In this document: piece after piece, positions 17,467 to 26,870 of the stretch | Layout of the letters: each line of letters begins with the position of its first letter | Position numbering within the stretch: the first letter of the stretch is position 1 | NCBI RefSeq assembly: GCF_000733725.1 | Contig: NZ_JMQM01000001.1 | Location: forward strand, 1,054,001-1,118,000 | Direction of reading: 5' to 3' | Length of the DNA: 64,000 nucleotides | Source: Nitratireductor basaltis | GTDB lineage: Bacteria > Pseudomonadota > Alphaproteobacteria > Rhizobiales > Rhizobiaceae | Notes under the pieces: model-generated | What the model saw: only the letters and a program-made list of their open reading frames with translations | Databases searched by the model: none | Told to the model about the DNA's origin: nothing | Made by a program: the position numbers and the translations under genes

Positions 17467-18555
17467 TCAGTTCGGGAGCTTGTCGTCCACGCCTTCGACG
17501 TAGAAATTCATGCCCAGAAGCGTACCGTCATCGGCCACTTCACCTTCGGCAAGCCAGTCGGAGCCGTCCTGCTTCTTGATCGGGCCGGTGAAGGGATGGA
17601 ATTCGCCGGAGCGGATCTTCTCTTCGATTTCCTTGGCCTGTGCTGCCACTTCGTCGGGCATGTTCTTGTAGGGTGCCATCACGACGTGACCTTCAGCCAG
17701 ACCGGCCCACACGTCCTTCTGCTCCCAGGTGCCCTCGTGGACTGCCTCGACACGTTCGACATAGTACGGGCCCCAGTCGTCGATGATCGAGGTGAGCTGT
17801 GTTTCCGGGCCGAACTCAAGCATGTCGGAGGCCTGGCCGAATGCCTTGATGCCGCGTTCGGCGGCAACCTGCATCGGAGCAGTGGAATCGGTGTGCTGGG
17901 TGATGATGTCCACGCCCTGATCGATCAGTGCCTTGGCAGCATCGGCTTCCTTGCCCGGGTCGAACCAGGTATTGGCCCAAACGACCTTCACCTTGAAGTC
18001 GGGATTGATCGACTGTGCGCCCAGGAGGAACGCGTTGATGCCCATGACCACTTCGGGAATCGGGAACGATGCGATGTATCCGGCAACGCCCTTTTCCGAG
18101 ATGTTGGCGGCAATCACGCCCTGGATGTAGCGACCTTCGTAGAAGCGCGAATTGTATGTGGAGACATTGTCATGCTCGCGCTTGTAGCCGGTGGCATGCT
18201 CGAACTTCACGTCCGGGAACTTGGCTGCGACCTTGTTGGTCGGATCCATGTAGCCGAAGGAGGTCGTGAAGATGATGTCGCAGCCTGAACGGGCGAAGCG
18301 CTCGATGGCGCGTTCGGCATCAGCGCCTTCGGGTACGCTTTCCAGATAGGCGGTTTCGACCTTGTCACCCATCGCCTCTTCGACATCAAGCAAGCCCTGA
18401 TGGTGCTGGTAGGACCAGCCGAAATCACCGATCGGGCCGACATAGATGAAGCAGGCCTTGGTCTTGTCCTGTGCCTGTGCCGTTCCCCCTGGAACGATAG
18501 CCGTGGCGGCAACGGCGAGCGCCGCCAGTGCCGAGGCCTTTATTGTCTTGATCAT
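17467..18555 (-). CDS. BMP family ABC transporter substrate-binding protein
   Basis: Periplasmic binding protein of the BMP/PnrA-like family (relatives bind purine nucleosides). 362 residues from ATG 18555, with AAGGAAAC just upstream. The signal peptide ends at GTAQAQ near residue 28. Family features: ACFIYVGPIGDFGWSYQHHQG (the VGxxxDxxWs motif), ARSGCDIIFTTSFGYMD and EGRYIQGVIAANISE. It is the last gene of an operon transcribed ATPase, permease, permease, binding protein, and ends before a strong terminator. Substrate is inferred to be nucleoside-like from family only. Confidence 0.92.
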   Translation of the reverse strand: MIKTIKASALAALAVAATAIVPGGTAQAQDKTKACFIYVGPIGDFGWSYQHHQGLLDVEEAMGDKVETAYLESVPEGADAERAIERFARSGCDIIFTTSFGYMDPTNKVAAKFPDVKFEHATGYKREHDNVSTYNSRFYEGRYIQGVIAANISEKGVAGYIASFPIPEVVMGINAFLLGAQSINPDFKVKVVWANTWFDPGKEADAAKALIDQGVDIITQHTDSTAPMQVAAERGIKAFGQASDMLEFGPETQLTSIIDDWGPYYVERVEAVHEGTWEQKDVWAGLAEGHVVMAPYKNMPDEVAAQAKEIEEKIRSGEFHPFTGPIKKQDGSDWLAEGEVADDGTLLGMNFYVEGVDDKLPN

Positions 18556-18595
18556 GCTTGTTTCCTTCATGGTTGCCGTTGGCGCCTTCCCGTCT

Positions 18596-19510
18596 TTATC
18601 TGTCCGGCACAAATGGGCGCCCTAGTGAGGCCGGTGTGTTCATGAGCGTCAGTCTGCGGTTTCGCGAGATTATGACAAGTACGGCTATAGTTGCCAGATA
18701 GGGTAGCGAAGAAAGAAGCTGTGAGGGTATGCCCACCCCCTGCGCCTGGGCGTGAAGCTGCCCAATGGTGACGCCACCGAAAAGATAGGCGCCGGCAACA
18801 ACGCGCCATGGCCGCCAGGAGGCAAAAACCACGAGCGCCAAGGCAATCCAGCCACGACCCGCTGTCATGTTTTCCACCCATTGCGGCGTGTAGACCAGCG
18901 AAAGATAGGCGCCGGCGAGGCCGGCACAGGCTCCGCCGAACATCACCGCTCCGTATCGGATGGCAATGACATTGATGCCCTGCGCATGAGCCGACCCATG
19001 ATTGTCGCCCACCGCACGCAACTTCAGCCCGGCGCGTGTGGAAAACAGGAAATAGGCCACGGCAATCGTGAGGAGGATCGACAGGTAGAAGATCGGATCC
19101 TGACCGAACAGCAGGCGTCCGACAAATGGGAGATCGGTGAGGAAGGGGATGTCGATATTGCCCATCTTGATACCCGGGCGACCGACGAAGCTTTCGCCCA
19201 ACATACCCGATAGTCCCAGACCGAACAGGGTGAGTGCCAGACCTGTGGCCACCTGGTTGGTAACCAATGTCAGGGTCAGGAAGCCGAACAGCAGCGAGAA
19301 GACCGCACCGACGATGACGGCGGCAAGAACGCCAAGCCAGGGCGAACCCGTCGAGAGCGCCACCGCGAAACCCGTGATGGCACCCATGACCATCATGCCT
19401 TCAACGCCAAGATTGAGGACGCCTGAGCGTTCTACAACGAGTTCCCCCAAAGCCGCGATCAGGAGCGGCGTTGCAGCAGTCGCAATGGTTATCAGGATCG
19501 ACTCAAGCAT
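18596..19510 (-). CDS. ABC transporter permease (second permease of BMP system)
   Basis: 304 residues with about eight to ten membrane spans, BPD_transp_2 family. Start ATG 19510 gives MLESILITIATAATPLLIAALGE; a longer frame to 19636 is rejected because it runs through the preceding gene. ERSGVLNLGVEGMMVMGAI is diagnostic of the nucleoside-type (NupC/YufQ-like) permeases. It overlaps the other permease gene by 8 bp and is followed 40 bp later by the binding-protein gene. Confidence 0.92.
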   Translation of the reverse strand: MLESILITIATAATPLLIAALGELVVERSGVLNLGVEGMMVMGAITGFAVALSTGSPWLGVLAAVIVGAVFSLLFGFLTLTLVTNQVATGLALTLFGLGLSGMLGESFVGRPGIKMGNIDIPFLTDLPFVGRLLFGQDPIFYLSILLTIAVAYFLFSTRAGLKLRAVGDNHGSAHAQGINVIAIRYGAVMFGGACAGLAGAYLSLVYTPQWVENMTAGRGWIALALVVFASWRPWRVVAGAYLFGGVTIGQLHAQAQGVGIPSQLLSSLPYLATIAVLVIISRNRRLTLMNTPASLGRPFVPDR

Positions 19511-20615
19511 TGTTTTCGACCCCTTCCAAAGCTGCGCCTTGCGGTTGGGTGGTGCGTATGAGGCGGATCCGGTAGTGAATGAGCATGTCGCACGCCAGAA
19601 CAAAGAAGAGCAACATGCCCTGAAACGCTCTGGCAACCTTGTCGGATACGCCTATCGATATCTGTGCGGCTTCGCCGCCAAGATATGAGAGTGCGAGAAC
19701 CAGACCCGCAGCAACGATGCCCAGTGGGTTCAAACGCCCCAGGAAAGCGACGATGATTGCGGTGAAGCCGTATCCGGGTGAAATGCTCGGTCGCAGTTGA
19801 CCGATCGCGCCTGAGACCTCGGAGATGCCTGCAAGCCCTGCCAATGCGCCGGAGACCAGGAACGCGAACATGATCATCCGGGTGCGCGAAAAACCGCCGA
19901 ACCTTCCCGCGCGCGGGCTCTGGCCGATGACTTTCACCTCGAAGCCCTTCAGGGTCTTGGCCAGCAGGAACCACAGAACAACCGCCGCGATCAGCGCGAA
20001 GGCAAATCCCCAATGGGCGCGCCCCGAAGCCGGCAATATCTCCGGGAGAATGGCGTCGGCATGAAAGCTGCGTGTTTCTGGAAAGTTGAAGCCTTCCGGG
20101 TTGCGCCAGGGGCCGCGGACCAGCCAGTCGAGGAAAAGCTGTGCCACATAGACCAGCATCAGGCTGGTCAGGATTTCATTGGTGCTGAAGCGGGCTTTCA
20201 GAAATGCGGGTATGGCCGCATAGGCGGCACCGCCCAGCATGCCCATCAACAACATCAGCGGAAGAACGAATGCGTTTTGCCACTCAGGCACCATGATCGG
20301 CAGGATAGACCCGGTAATCGCACCGATGACGAATTGCCCTTCCGCGCCGATATTCCAGTTGTTCGACAAATAGCAGATCGAAAGTCCGACCCCGATCAGG
20401 ATGAGAGGCGCGGCCTTTACTGCAAGCTCATGCAGTGACCAGACTTCCAGCAGCGGCTCGATGAAGAAGTAGTAGAGCGCGGTCACCGGATTCTTGCCAA
20501 GAAGCGCAAACATGATCGCGCCTGCGACCAGCGTCAGCAGCAGCGCGATGAACGGCGACATGATGGAGAACAGTGCCGATTGGCGCGGACGTCTTACCAG
20601 TTCGAGACGCATCAT
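19503..20615 (-). CDS. ABC transporter permease (first permease of BMP system)
   Basis: 370 residues, about ten membrane spans, BPD_transp_2 family (NupB/YufP-like). Diagnostic stretches: AAPLILIGVGLSICYLSNNW followed by NIGAEGQFVIGA, and GLAGISEVSGAIGQLRPSIS. Its start overlaps the ATPase stop (20612-20615), and it overlaps the next permease by 8 bp, so ATPase and both permeases are translationally coupled. Together they form the membrane part of the importer for the BMP-type binding protein. Confidence 0.92.
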   Translation of the reverse strand: MMRLELVRRPRQSALFSIMSPFIALLLTLVAGAIMFALLGKNPVTALYYFFIEPLLEVWSLHELAVKAAPLILIGVGLSICYLSNNWNIGAEGQFVIGAITGSILPIMVPEWQNAFVLPLMLLMGMLGGAAYAAIPAFLKARFSTNEILTSLMLVYVAQLFLDWLVRGPWRNPEGFNFPETRSFHADAILPEILPASGRAHWGFAFALIAAVVLWFLLAKTLKGFEVKVIGQSPRAGRFGGFSRTRMIMFAFLVSGALAGLAGISEVSGAIGQLRPSISPGYGFTAIIVAFLGRLNPLGIVAAGLVLALSYLGGEAAQISIGVSDKVARAFQGMLLFFVLACDMLIHYRIRLIRTTQPQGAALEGVENNA

Positions 20616-22183
20616 GCCGTCTCCTCGAGTATGCCGGGTTCAGAGGCGTCAGCGCCACCCATTAGGAGGCCGATCTTCTCGAATGTCGCGTCCTTGATGG
20701 GAACCGGTTTCGAAAGATGTCCGTGATGCATCACGCTGATCGCATCGCTTATCTCGAAAAGTTCATCCAGATCCTGACTGATCACCAGTACTGCTGAGCC
20801 TGAGCGTGCCAATTCGATCAGCGCGTTGCGAATGCGGGCCGCAGCACCTGCGTCGACGCCCCATGTGGGCTGATTGACTACAAATACCGAGGGAGAACGG
20901 TCCAACTCGCGTCCGATGACGAATTTCTGGAGATTACCACCGGACAGGGAAGAAGCCGCAGGATCTGGAGCGCCCTTGCGTACATCCATGGCCTTGCAGA
21001 CCCTTGCTGCGGCGTGCGCGAGCCCCGAACTCCTGATGAAGCCTGCCGGTCCCACATAGCTGCTGCCATCGGTCTGGTGGCGCGACAGGAGCAGGTTCAA
21101 GGACAGGGGCAGGTCGGGTGCGGCAGCATGGCCAAGGCGCTCTTCGGGGACGAAGGCTGCTCCAAGTTTCCTGCGCTGGGAAATGTTCAGCAGGCCCGCC
21201 TTCCTGCCACAAAGGCAGATCGTGGAAGCCTCTGCCTGGGTTGCTTCGCCCGATATAGCCTCGAACAGTTCGCCCTGCCCGTTGCCAGCAACGCCTGCTA
21301 TGCCCAGCACCTCGTTCTCATGAACCCTGAGATTGATGTCATGCAGCGTGACGGCGAAGGGATGCGCGGCAGGACGGTTCAGGTTCTGGACCTCAAGAAG
21401 CGCGCGACGTGCGGCATTGGACGATTGCGGCTGGCGCCGTGCCCCTTCTACCTCATCCCCGACCATAAGCCGTGCCAGAGAAGCGGCAGTCTCTTGTTTC
21501 GGATCGCAGTGGCCGACCACCCTGCCCTGTCTGAGCACGGTGGCACTGTCACAGATGCGCTTCACTTCTTCGAGCCGATGCGAAATGTAAAGGATCGAGC
21601 GACCTTCACCGCGAAGCCGCTCCAGCGTCTCGAACAGGCGGTCAGCTTCCTGCGGGGTCAGAACCGAGGTGGGTTCATCCAGAATGATGAGCTGCGGGTT
21701 CTGCAGAAGACACCGGACGATTTCTATGCGCTGTCGTTCGCCGACGGAAAGGTCGCCAACATGGGCATAAGGGTCGAGCGGAAGTCCATAGGCATGTGAG
21801 ACCTCCTTTGCCCGTTCGGCCACCGCGGAAGGCTGTTCGTCGGAATCAAGGGACAGCAGGATGTTTTCGGCTGCAGTCAGCGCGTCGAACAATGAAAAAT
21901 GCTGGAAGACCATACCGATGCCAAGACGGCGTGCAGCGGCCGGGTTGTCGATCTGCACGCTCTGACCCTGCCAGACAATGGAACCTGCAGTCGGCTCAAG
22001 AGCGCCGAAGAGCATCTTGACGAAGGTGGATTTGCCCGCACCGTTTTCGCCGAGCAAAGCGTGAATTTCGCCGGGCGCGATCGTCAGATCGATCGCGTTG
22101 CAAGCGGTAACCGCTCCGAATGTCTTGGTCAGTCCACGCGCTTGAAGCAGCGGAACGCGCCCACTCTCAAGTGTTGTCTGCAC
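20612..22183 (-). CDS. ABC transporter ATPase with two nucleotide-binding domains
   Basis: About 523 residues, a tandem ATPase of the carbohydrate/nucleoside (RbsA/YufO-like) type. The N-terminal domain is intact: GENGAGKST, signature LSVGERQRIEIV, Walker B LIILDEPTS. The C-terminal domain is degenerate in the usual way: GVAGNGQGELF in place of Walker A, signature LSGGNLQKFVIGREL, and VNQPTWGVD with Gln for the catalytic Glu. GTG 22183 is chosen because GGGAGGT precedes it; ATG 22195 and 22207 are alternatives. First gene of the four-gene BMP operon; 138 bp separate it from the qor gene upstream. Confidence 0.93.
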   Translation of the reverse strand: MQTTLESGRVPLLQARGLTKTFGAVTACNAIDLTIAPGEIHALLGENGAGKSTFVKMLFGALEPTAGSIVWQGQSVQIDNPAAARRLGIGMVFQHFSLFDALTAAENILLSLDSDEQPSAVAERAKEVSHAYGLPLDPYAHVGDLSVGERQRIEIVRCLLQNPQLIILDEPTSVLTPQEADRLFETLERLRGEGRSILYISHRLEEVKRICDSATVLRQGRVVGHCDPKQETAASLARLMVGDEVEGARRQPQSSNAARRALLEVQNLNRPAAHPFAVTLHDINLRVHENEVLGIAGVAGNGQGELFEAISGEATQAEASTICLCGRKAGLLNISQRRKLGAAFVPEERLGHAAAPDLPLSLNLLLSRHQTDGSSYVGPAGFIRSSGLAHAAARVCKAMDVRKGAPDPAASSLSGGNLQKFVIGRELDRSPSVFVVNQPTWGVDAGAAARIRNALIELARSGSAVLVISQDLDELFEISDAISVMHHGHLSKPVPIKDATFEKIGLLMGGADASEPGILEETA

Positions 22184-22321
22184 AACACCTCCCATTGTTC
22201 GGCACATTGTTTTTGTTGCCGTTTATGTTCCCGCGCTCATGGTAGGCATGGCGCACAGGCATGCAATAGGCTTCCAGAAATTGAAACTGCTTCAAGATTG
22301 GTGCCCGGACCATCTTATGAC

Positions 22322-23293
22322 TTACGGGATCAAAACGGTAGCACCGCTTGTGCGGCGGTTTTCAAGGTCTTCATGGGCTTGGCCCGCATTGCTGAGGGGA
22401 TAGCGCTGATTGACCTTCGGCGTGATGACACCGTCTACGACGAGACCGAAAAGTTCTTCAGCCGCGGCCTCCAGTTCCTTGCGCTTCGCGATATAGGTGA
22501 AGAGTGTCGGACGGGTCGTGAAGATCGAGCCCTTCTGCGCCAGGAGATTAATGGAGAATGGCGGTACCTGGCCGGATGATTGGCCGAAGCTTACGAACAT
22601 ACCGAGCGGGCGCAGGCAGTCCAGCGAGCCCTCGAACGTGTCTTTGCCTACCGAGTCGTAGACCACGTCACATTTCTCGCCATCGGTAAGTTTTGCCACC
22701 GCGGAGACAAAGTCGTCCGTCTTGTAATCGATGACGCTGTTATAGCCGTGTTGAAGCGCCAGCTTGACCTTCTCCTCGCCACCGGCTGTCCCAATGGCTT
22801 GAGCGCCGAGGTGCTTCGCCCACTGTCCGAGGATCAGGCCCACCCCTCCTGCAGCGGCATGGTAGAGAATGCGATCACCTGCCTTGACGGGAAATGTGCG
22901 GCGAAGGAGATACCATGCGGTCATCCCCTTGAGCATGATGGCTGCCGCCTGTTCGTCACTCACGCCATCAGGGATCTTTACCACGCGGTCGGCAGGCATC
23001 AGACGTTCCTGCGCATATGCCCCGCCATTGGTGGCATAGGCTACACGGTCGCCCTCTTTCAGTTCCTGCACGCCCTCGCCTACGGCAGCCACGACACCGG
23101 CACCTTCTCCGCCCGGCGTAAACGGTGGTTGTGCCGGGTAAAGGCCCGTCCGGAAATAGACGTCGATAAAGTTCAATCCGACTGCGTTCTGCGCGATCAG
23201 AACCTCACCAGGGCCTGGCGCTGGCGTTTGCACATCTTCCCATTTCAAAACGTCCGGACCACCGGTTTCATGGATGCGGATGGCTTTGGCCAT
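22322..23293 (-). CDS. NADPH:quinone oxidoreductase (zeta-crystallin type)
   Basis: Medium-chain dehydrogenase/reductase without structural zinc, 323 residues from ATG 23293 (GGAG eight bases upstream). Seen: AVGLNFIDVYFRTGLY, the quinone-reductase loop LKGMTAWYLLRRTF and the Rossmann motif HAAAGGVGLILGQWAK near residue 150. Members reduce quinones with NADPH in the cytoplasm. Its start is 1 bp past the pcs stop, so the two are probably cotranslated, although no functional link between them is known to me. Confidence 0.92.
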   Translation of the reverse strand: MAKAIRIHETGGPDVLKWEDVQTPAPGPGEVLIAQNAVGLNFIDVYFRTGLYPAQPPFTPGGEGAGVVAAVGEGVQELKEGDRVAYATNGGAYAQERLMPADRVVKIPDGVSDEQAAAIMLKGMTAWYLLRRTFPVKAGDRILYHAAAGGVGLILGQWAKHLGAQAIGTAGGEEKVKLALQHGYNSVIDYKTDDFVSAVAKLTDGEKCDVVYDSVGKDTFEGSLDCLRPLGMFVSFGQSSGQVPPFSINLLAQKGSIFTTRPTLFTYIAKRKELEAAAEELFGLVVDGVITPKVNQRYPLSNAGQAHEDLENRRTSGATVLIP

Positions 23294-23294
23294 G

Positions 23295-24017
23295 TCAGGG
23301 CTCCTTTTTTCCAAGGTCAGGCATCATCTGCATGATGCCACCTATGACAAACAGATAGATGCTCGTGAGGCCTATGCCCCAGGTGACAATGAAATGCGGG
23401 TTCAACTGGGAGAGGAGCGAGATTGCGCCAAACAGGCACCAGGCGAGGAAAATCGTCAGATTGATTGGACGCAGGCGCGTCACGCGTACCGGATGAAGGA
23501 AGTTCACGGGCAGGAACGTCAGCAGGCAGGAAATCGCCACGATGCCAAAGGAGATGTTCTCGCCGGGCCTGATTACGAAAAGCGTGAACACGACCATGTT
23601 CCAGACAACCGGGAACCCCTTGAAGAAGTTCTCCTTCGTCTTGATACCAGTGTCGGCATAGTAGATCGCGCTTGAGACGACGATCAGGGCAGCCGAGAGG
23701 AAGGAGAGTCCCTCACCCATGAAACCGCTCTGGTAGAGAGCAAAAGCGGGTATCAGCACATAGGTTACGTAGTCGATGATATTGTCCAGCATGTCGCCGG
23801 ACCAGTTTGGCAGCACGTCCTTCACTTGCAGCTTTCGCGCTATCGGCCCGTCTATGCCATCGACGAACAGTGCAAGACCCAGCCACCAGAACATCGCCGT
23901 CCAACGCTCTTCGCTGGCCGCCACGAGTGAAAGGAATGCGAGAAAGGAGCCGGAGGCGGTGAGCAGATGGACCGAGAAGGCCTTCGCCTGCGGTGCTGTC
24001 ACCCGCTTAGCGTTCAT
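23295..24017 (-). CDS. pcs: Phosphatidylcholine synthase
   Basis: Inner-membrane CDP-alcohol phosphotransferase that makes phosphatidylcholine from CDP-diacylglycerol and choline, a pathway found mainly in host-associated alphaproteobacteria and gammaproteobacteria. 240 residues with about seven or eight membrane segments. The catalytic motif fits DGx2ARx12Gx3Dx3D: D56-G57-P-I-A60-R61 then G74, D78 and D82, the 12-residue spacing being that of Pcs rather than other family members. Start ATG 24017 follows GGTGGGG. Divergent from the UbiH-type gene. Confidence 0.93.
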   Translation of the reverse strand: MNAKRVTAPQAKAFSVHLLTASGSFLAFLSLVAASEERWTAMFWWLGLALFVDGIDGPIARKLQVKDVLPNWSGDMLDNIIDYVTYVLIPAFALYQSGFMGEGLSFLSAALIVVSSAIYYADTGIKTKENFFKGFPVVWNMVVFTLFVIRPGENISFGIVAISCLLTFLPVNFLHPVRVTRLRPINLTIFLAWCLFGAISLLSQLNPHFIVTWGIGLTSIYLFVIGGIMQMMPDLGKKEP

Positions 24018-24256
24018 GATGCCCCACCTCCATCTGGTACAGACCGAAACTGCCGATCATCCGCGGACCCGGCGGCAGTCGTTTCCCTGCGGTAATAGCA
24101 TGAGGAGCGACAGCGCAAAGGGGTAAAGCGCCAGTATGTATGTGGAAAACCATCTTTGGCGCTTTGCGGAAACACTGCGCCAACTTTGGCAATGCACGCA
24201 TTGATCCTTTGCACGTGACTGCCATATATCGCCTGAAGCAGTGAAGGAGCCGTAGC
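24018..24256. promoter_or_regulatory. Divergent promoter region, pcs / ubiH-type gene
   Basis: 239 bp between divergent starts; it must contain both promoters. I could not fix -35/-10 elements with confidence. GAAGGAG at about 24243-24249 is the ribosome binding site of the rightward gene. No small gene recognised. Confidence 0.45.
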
Positions 24257-25498
24257 ATGAGCGAAGGTGAAAGAACCGAGATTGTCGTCGCCGGAGCAGG
24301 GCCGGTCGGGCTTGCTGCAGCTCTCGCGCTTGCCAGCAATGGGCGCCGGGTGACGCTTCTGGGACCCAAACCGGCCATGGACGAACGGCGCACAGCTGCC
24401 TTGATGCTGCCCTCGCTTGAACTTCTCGAGCGGCTCGGGGTGGCGGATGCTCTGCTCAAAAATGCAGCGCCACTCAGCACGATGCGTATCATCGACGCCA
24501 CAAATCGCCTGATACGCAGCCCTTCCGTCACGTTTCGTGCTGCGGAAATCGGCGAGGATGCCTTTGGCTACAATGTCCCGAACCGTGTCCTGAACGCCGT
24601 CTTGTCCGATAAGGTCGAGGCGCATCCAGGCATCGAATGGAAGCAGGTTCTGGCCCACTCCTGGCAGATCGGGGTCGACCAGGTGCAGGCAAGACTTGTA
24701 GGTGGTGGGACGATAGCGGCGTCGATTTGTGTCGCCGCAGATGGACGTAATTCCGCTGCGCGCGATGCTGCCGGCATCGGGGTGCGCAGCCGGATGCTGC
24801 CGCAGACCGCGCTTGTCTGCAATTTCGGCCATAAGCGGCATCATGGTTTTGCTTCGACCGAGTTCCACACCGAACACGGGCCCTGCACTCAGGTCCCGTT
24901 GCCCGGCGGTTATCGATCCAGTCTCGTCTGGGTCATGGAACCGAGCAGGGCGGAAGAGTTTGCGACGCTCGATGATATCCAGCTGGCCGATAAGCTCGAG
25001 GAGCAGATGCACTCGATGCTCGGCCGGACGGAGATCGAGGATGGCCGCGCTCTGTTCCCGCTTTCATCCACTCTGCCCAAGCGCTTTGCATCAGGTCGCG
25101 TCGCGCTGGTGGGCGAAGCTGCGCATGTCTTCCCACCAATCACCGCTCAGGGGCTTAATCTGGGACTGCGCGATGTTGCAGATCTTGCGACCTGCATAGG
25201 CGAGGCCGGCGATCAGCTGGGTGAAGAACAGTTATCGGCCTACGCGCGAAAAAGGCTTCCCGATATCTTTGCGCGCAGTGGTGCGGTATCGCTCGTCAAC
25301 GGATCGCTGTTGGCAACCAATCTGCCCGCACAGCTTGCCCGTAGTGTTGGTCTGACTTTGCTTGACCGGCTGCCCGGTCTCCGCGGCTTCTTCATGCGGG
25401 AAGGTATGCGTCCGGGCAGTGGCTTGAAAACGCTGTTGCCGCAACTGCCCTTCGGCCGGGTCAGGGAAAAGGATCAATCGGCAGATAGCCGTTCATGA
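24257..25498 (+). CDS. FAD-dependent monooxygenase, UbiH/UbiF/Coq6 family
   Basis: 413 residues; probable ubiquinone-biosynthesis hydroxylase. The FAD dinucleotide fold is IVVAGAGPVGLAAALALASNG at residues 9-29; ICVAADGRNSAAR is the DG motif; GRVALVGEAAHVFPPITAQG followed by LNLGLRDVADL is the second FAD motif and the strongly conserved UbiH/Coq6 signature. Alphaproteobacteria use one or two such enzymes for several ring positions, so I do not assign the position. The Shine-Dalgarno GAAGGAG supports ATG 24257. The 3' end overlaps the convergent AEC transporter gene by 38 bp. Confidence 0.88.
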   Translation: MSEGERTEIVVAGAGPVGLAAALALASNGRRVTLLGPKPAMDERRTAALMLPSLELLERLGVADALLKNAAPLSTMRIIDATNRLIRSPSVTFRAAEIGEDAFGYNVPNRVLNAVLSDKVEAHPGIEWKQVLAHSWQIGVDQVQARLVGGGTIAASICVAADGRNSAARDAAGIGVRSRMLPQTALVCNFGHKRHHGFASTEFHTEHGPCTQVPLPGGYRSSLVWVMEPSRAEEFATLDDIQLADKLEEQMHSMLGRTEIEDGRALFPLSSTLPKRFASGRVALVGEAAHVFPPITAQGLNLGLRDVADLATCIGEAGDQLGEEQLSAYARKRLPDIFARSGAVSLVNGSLLATNLPAQLARSVGLTLLDRLPGLRGFFMREGMRPGSGLKTLLPQLPFGRVREKDQSADSRS

Positions 25499-26423
25499 TC
25501 GCATAAAGCAGCGCAGTCACGGTGAAAACGGAGCAGGCCGTCGTGACGAGGATGCTCGCGGATGCGCGCTGTACCCAGACGTCATATTGCTGGGCAAGAA
25601 CGAAGACGTTGGTTGCAGTCGGGAGGCTCGCTGTCAGCACCGCGGAGAACACCCATATCTTCGGAAAGGAGCCGATCAGGCCCAGGGCCAGATAACAGAT
25701 GATCGGGTGAACCACGAGCTTCAGCGGCACGATCAGAGCGAGTTCCCGCGGGAAGCGCTTCAGCGGACGCAGCGACAATGTCACGCCCATCGCAAACAGC
25801 GCGCACGGCGCTGCCGCGCCTGCCAGGTAGTCGAGAAAGCGCTCGATGGCCAATGGCGGTTCCCAGGAGTAGTAGGCAGCGATCACGCCTGCCGCCGTCG
25901 AGATAATGAAAGGATGCAGCAGTATCTTGCGTGTAACCTGGAAAGCCAGTGCGAGGCCCCTGCCCTTTTCACTGCCGGCGATCGCCATCATCATCGGTGC
26001 CACTGCGAAATGAATCACATTCTCGAAGCTGAAGATGAGTGCGACGGGAACTGCAGCTTCAGGTCCAAAAGCCAGCAAGACGAGACCTGGAGCCATATAG
26101 CCGATATTGCCATAAGCTGATGCCAGGCCCTTGATCGTGCTTGCAGCGATATTCCTTCCGCTGGACAGCCAAGAAATGGCGAACATGATTGTGAAGATCG
26201 TGTAGGTGGCCAGCACGACGCCCAGAATGTAGCGCCAGTTGCCAAGCTGCTCGAACGGGGTCTTTCCAACGAGTTGGAAAAACAGGGCTGGTAGTGCCAC
26301 ATAAACGATGAAGACATTCATCCAGCCGAGCGCTTCCAGCGGTTGTTCAGCTATGCGTGCGGCGATAAAACCTATGAATATCAGGCCAAAAAACGGAATC
26401 ACCAGGCCAATGATATCTGCCAT
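25461..26423 (-). CDS. AEC (auxin efflux carrier) family transporter
   Basis: Integral membrane protein of 320 residues with about ten predicted spans in two five-helix halves, the PIN/AEC fold. The opening DIIGLVIPFFGLIFIGFIAA and the mid-protein SAYGNIGYMAPGLVLLAFG (conserved N and G residues of the first half) are typical, as is the C-terminal LPTATNVFVLAQQYDVW with its conserved asparagine. Bacterial relatives export small carboxylates such as malonate or malate; the substrate here is unknown. Its 3' end overlaps the UbiH-type gene on the other strand by 38 bp. Confidence 0.9.
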   Translation of the reverse strand: MADIIGLVIPFFGLIFIGFIAARIAEQPLEALGWMNVFIVYVALPALFFQLVGKTPFEQLGNWRYILGVVLATYTIFTIMFAISWLSSGRNIAASTIKGLASAYGNIGYMAPGLVLLAFGPEAAVPVALIFSFENVIHFAVAPMMMAIAGSEKGRGLALAFQVTRKILLHPFIISTAAGVIAAYYSWEPPLAIERFLDYLAGAAAPCALFAMGVTLSLRPLKRFPRELALIVPLKLVVHPIICYLALGLIGSFPKIWVFSAVLTASLPTATNVFVLAQQYDVWVQRASASILVTTACSVFTVTALLYAIMNGYLPIDPFP

Positions 26424-26518
26424 CGGAAACGACTACCAAGCTTGATTTGCCACGGTACGCGGCGCGAAAACGTTTGATTTGCTTGTCGCGTCGCGCCACA
26501 TGATGGATAAGGCTCGAC

Positions 26519-26854
26519 ATGACTTACGAAATGAAGACAGCGAAATTCTCCATCGGACAAGTCGTCCGACACCGCATCTATCCTTTTCGCGGTGTTATTT
26601 TTGATGTCGATCCTGTCTTCGCAAATACGGAGGAATGGTATCAGGCCATTCCCGAAGACGTCCGGCCGGTAAAAAACCAGCCTTTCTACCACCTGCTCGC
26701 TGAAAATGACGAGACCGACTATATCGCTTATGTCTCTGAGCAGAATCTTGTTCTCGACGAGTCGGGCGAGCCGCTTCGCCACCCGCAGATCAACGAGTTC
26801 TTCGTGGAAACCGTTGAAGGGCGTCTGGCGCCACGCGAGCGCCACGAACACTGA
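26519..26854 (+). CDS. hspQ: Heat shock protein HspQ (hemimethylated-DNA-binding YccV-like)
   Basis: 111 residues. Seen: AKFSIGQVVRHRIYPFRGVI followed by DVDP, AEEW-like NTEEWY, QPFYHLLAENDE and AYVSEQNLV, all hallmark HspQ/YccV sequences. Known in E. coli as a heat-induced factor that helps degrade DnaA and acts as a Lon specificity enhancer. Single gene between divergent AEC and convergent IalB-like genes. Confidence 0.95.
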   Translation: MTYEMKTAKFSIGQVVRHRIYPFRGVIFDVDPVFANTEEWYQAIPEDVRPVKNQPFYHLLAENDETDYIAYVSEQNLVLDESGEPLRHPQINEFFVETVEGRLAPRERHEH

Positions 26855-26870
26855 AAGCCTTTTACACAAA

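Noticed and set aside
20612-22183. Possible pseudogenisation of the second nucleotide-binding domain (Gln for the catalytic Glu, altered Walker A)
   Set aside because: This degeneracy is the normal state of the C-terminal domain in RbsA/YufO-type tandem ATPases.
24014-25012. 332-codon minus-strand frame over the UbiH-type gene
   Set aside because: The UbiH-type protein carries clear FAD motifs in the same bases, and the antisense frame has no ribosome binding site or family.
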